A DNA stretch of 64,000 nt from the NCBI GenBank assembly GCA_018398805.1, contig JAGFBZ010002033.1, positions 1,201,501 through 1,265,500 of the forward strand, in the 5' to 3' direction. This document shows positions 62,801-64,000 of the stretch, in pieces. The notes beneath the pieces are model-generated. The model had not been told where the DNA came from, searched no databases, and was given only the letters and a program-made list of their open reading frames with translations. The stretch is from Hirundichthys speculiger. Lineage: Eukaryota; Chordata; Actinopteri; Beloniformes; Exocoetidae. The number at the start of each line of letters is the position of its first letter. The first letter of the stretch is position 1. Position numbers and translations under genes: made by a program.

Positions 62801-64000
62801 AAAAAAATCTGATTATGACTTTTTAGCTTTTCAGATTGTCCCTGCCCTTCCCTCAGCGGCGAATGCACCCAGTCACAGTTACTCAGTCCCGGCCTCTGGA
62901 CGATTAGGCACCATCTCTCCCCAAGCATGACCGATTCTTCTGCTCCCCTCTCGCATACTCATCGCTCCCCAGCAGGGTCAGGGGACAGACAAGATGAGGA
63001 CTTCATTCCTTACGCTTCTGTCGTTTAAATCAGGTCAGATGAGTGTCATCTTGCACTTCCCTTCAGGAGCATGGTAATCTGATTCTTTCTACTCATGCTT
63101 CTATCCACTCCCTTCTCCTCTGCCTTTAACTCTCTTGGTTTATGCCTCCAACACTGTTTCTCTGCCTTCTTTAGACTTGTGTTTTGATTGAATTATTCCC
63201 TGTGGAGAAGCTCAGCCTGTTGCTGTGAGGTTACTGCCCTGTCGCCAACAGACCTACATCTCTCATCCAGACCACTATCTGTGTCCTTACACTTAATGCT
63301 CTCTTGCTCTGTCCGCCCCAGCTCTGCCCTGTCACTGTGGATCACAAAGGAAGAATGAAGGGAGGGAAAAAAGAGGGAAAACAAACACTGGCATCATGGC
63401 AGCTTGTTTGATCGCAAAATATGTGTATGTATGTGTGTGTGTGTTTAGGTGCATGAGATGTAGAAGAAATGGAGAAGTGATGTACACCAATCTCCACAAC
63501 AGCATCAAATAGTAGCTTCAATAAGTTCTCAAATGGATACTCAGTTTTTCCTCCCATCTGTTGCCTTTTCTCAAAGTAAAGTCACTGCCACAATCATCAT
63601 TTCATTGAATCTCCACAAGTACGTGATTTGTGCTACATAGATGTCAATGACATGTTTTCAGCTGCAAACCCAGGCAGAGAGAGTGAAGTGTGAGGGGGGG
63701 GGGGTTGGGATGTAGCGGCTGCCCAAACAGACGAGTGTGAAGGATGTTGTCTTAATTATGCCTGACAGTCTCCTCAAGTTACATGAATAAAGAGCTCAGA
63801 GCTCCAGACCTGGGCTAATGCATGTTGGTTCAGTGCAAGGACTGCAGCTTGCACTACAAGCACGTGTAATTAAAGTATGTATTTGTACAGAGGGGATGGG
63901 TAAAAAGTACTCATGCAGAAAAAAAATATGCCATGACTGACACCCAGTCGGATGGACAGCATCAACTACAATCTACAGTGCATGGGATTAAAAGTGAAAA
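59821..64000. other. Non-coding DNA, transposon-poor
   Basis: No gene supported. TG microsatellites at about 61959-61974 and 63428-63444, T10 near 62011-62020, A12 near 62542-62553 and a G10 run near 63696-63706. The blocks at 61600-61700 and 62590-62960 look unique and could be regulatory. Confidence 0.45.

Overview
This is eukaryotic nuclear DNA, almost certainly from a ray-finned (teleost) fish. It has no operons, no dense coding and no ribosome binding sites. It is AT-rich and full of CA/TG and AT microsatellites. It carries decayed non-LTR retrotransposons, tRNA-derived SINEs and short inverted-repeat DNA elements of kinds I know from fish genomes. I found no host protein-coding gene that I can name. 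Nearly all short open frames are chance frames. The only long one (404 codons, minus strand, 29.4-30.6 kb) is the reverse transcriptase of an L2-like LINE.

Layout. 0-5 kb: a 5'-truncated LINE 3' end on the minus strand (about 413-1050), an L1-clade endonuclease remnant (3.92-4.33 kb) and a decayed tail of a pogo/Tigger-like transposase (4.4-5.0 kb). 5-24.7 kb: mostly unique non-coding DNA with CT/GA-rich tracts, a 46-bp tandem duplication, a few exon-like islands, a possible 15-nt microexon and one retro-insertion with a perfect 16-bp target-site duplication (20.3-20.8 kb). 24.8-46.3 kb: a transposon graveyard. One LINE is broken into three collinear plus-strand pieces, separated by a minus-strand L2 fragment and a GC-richer insert. 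The same zone holds the near-intact L2 copy (28.1-30.7 kb), a mariner-like MITE with a retroelement tail nested inside (31.8-32.55 kb), a hAT-like composite with a CpG-rich insert (34.97-36.2 kb), a hAT-like MITE inside a foldback element (38.7-39.2 kb), two SINEs, an RTE-like LINE remnant (41.6-42.4 kb) and a LINE 3' end (46.0-46.3 kb). 46.3-64 kb: few transposons, with many homeodomain-, POU- and MEF2-like motifs in blocks that look like conserved non-coding elements. This part also has a SINE, a hAT-like end and a second copy of a dispersed repeat shared with 40.0 kb.

Interpretation (inference): the window is an intron or gene desert of a vertebrate locus, possibly a developmental regulator with long-range enhancers in its right third. 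The genes present do not form a pathway; they are independent mobile-element remnants. I see no convincing undescribed biological system. The items most worth a second look are the nested-element histories, the shared repeat at 40 and 58 kb, the candidate microexon, the exon-like islands, and the sharp change in transposon density near 46.3 kb. Family names come from remembered motif patterns, not from a search.
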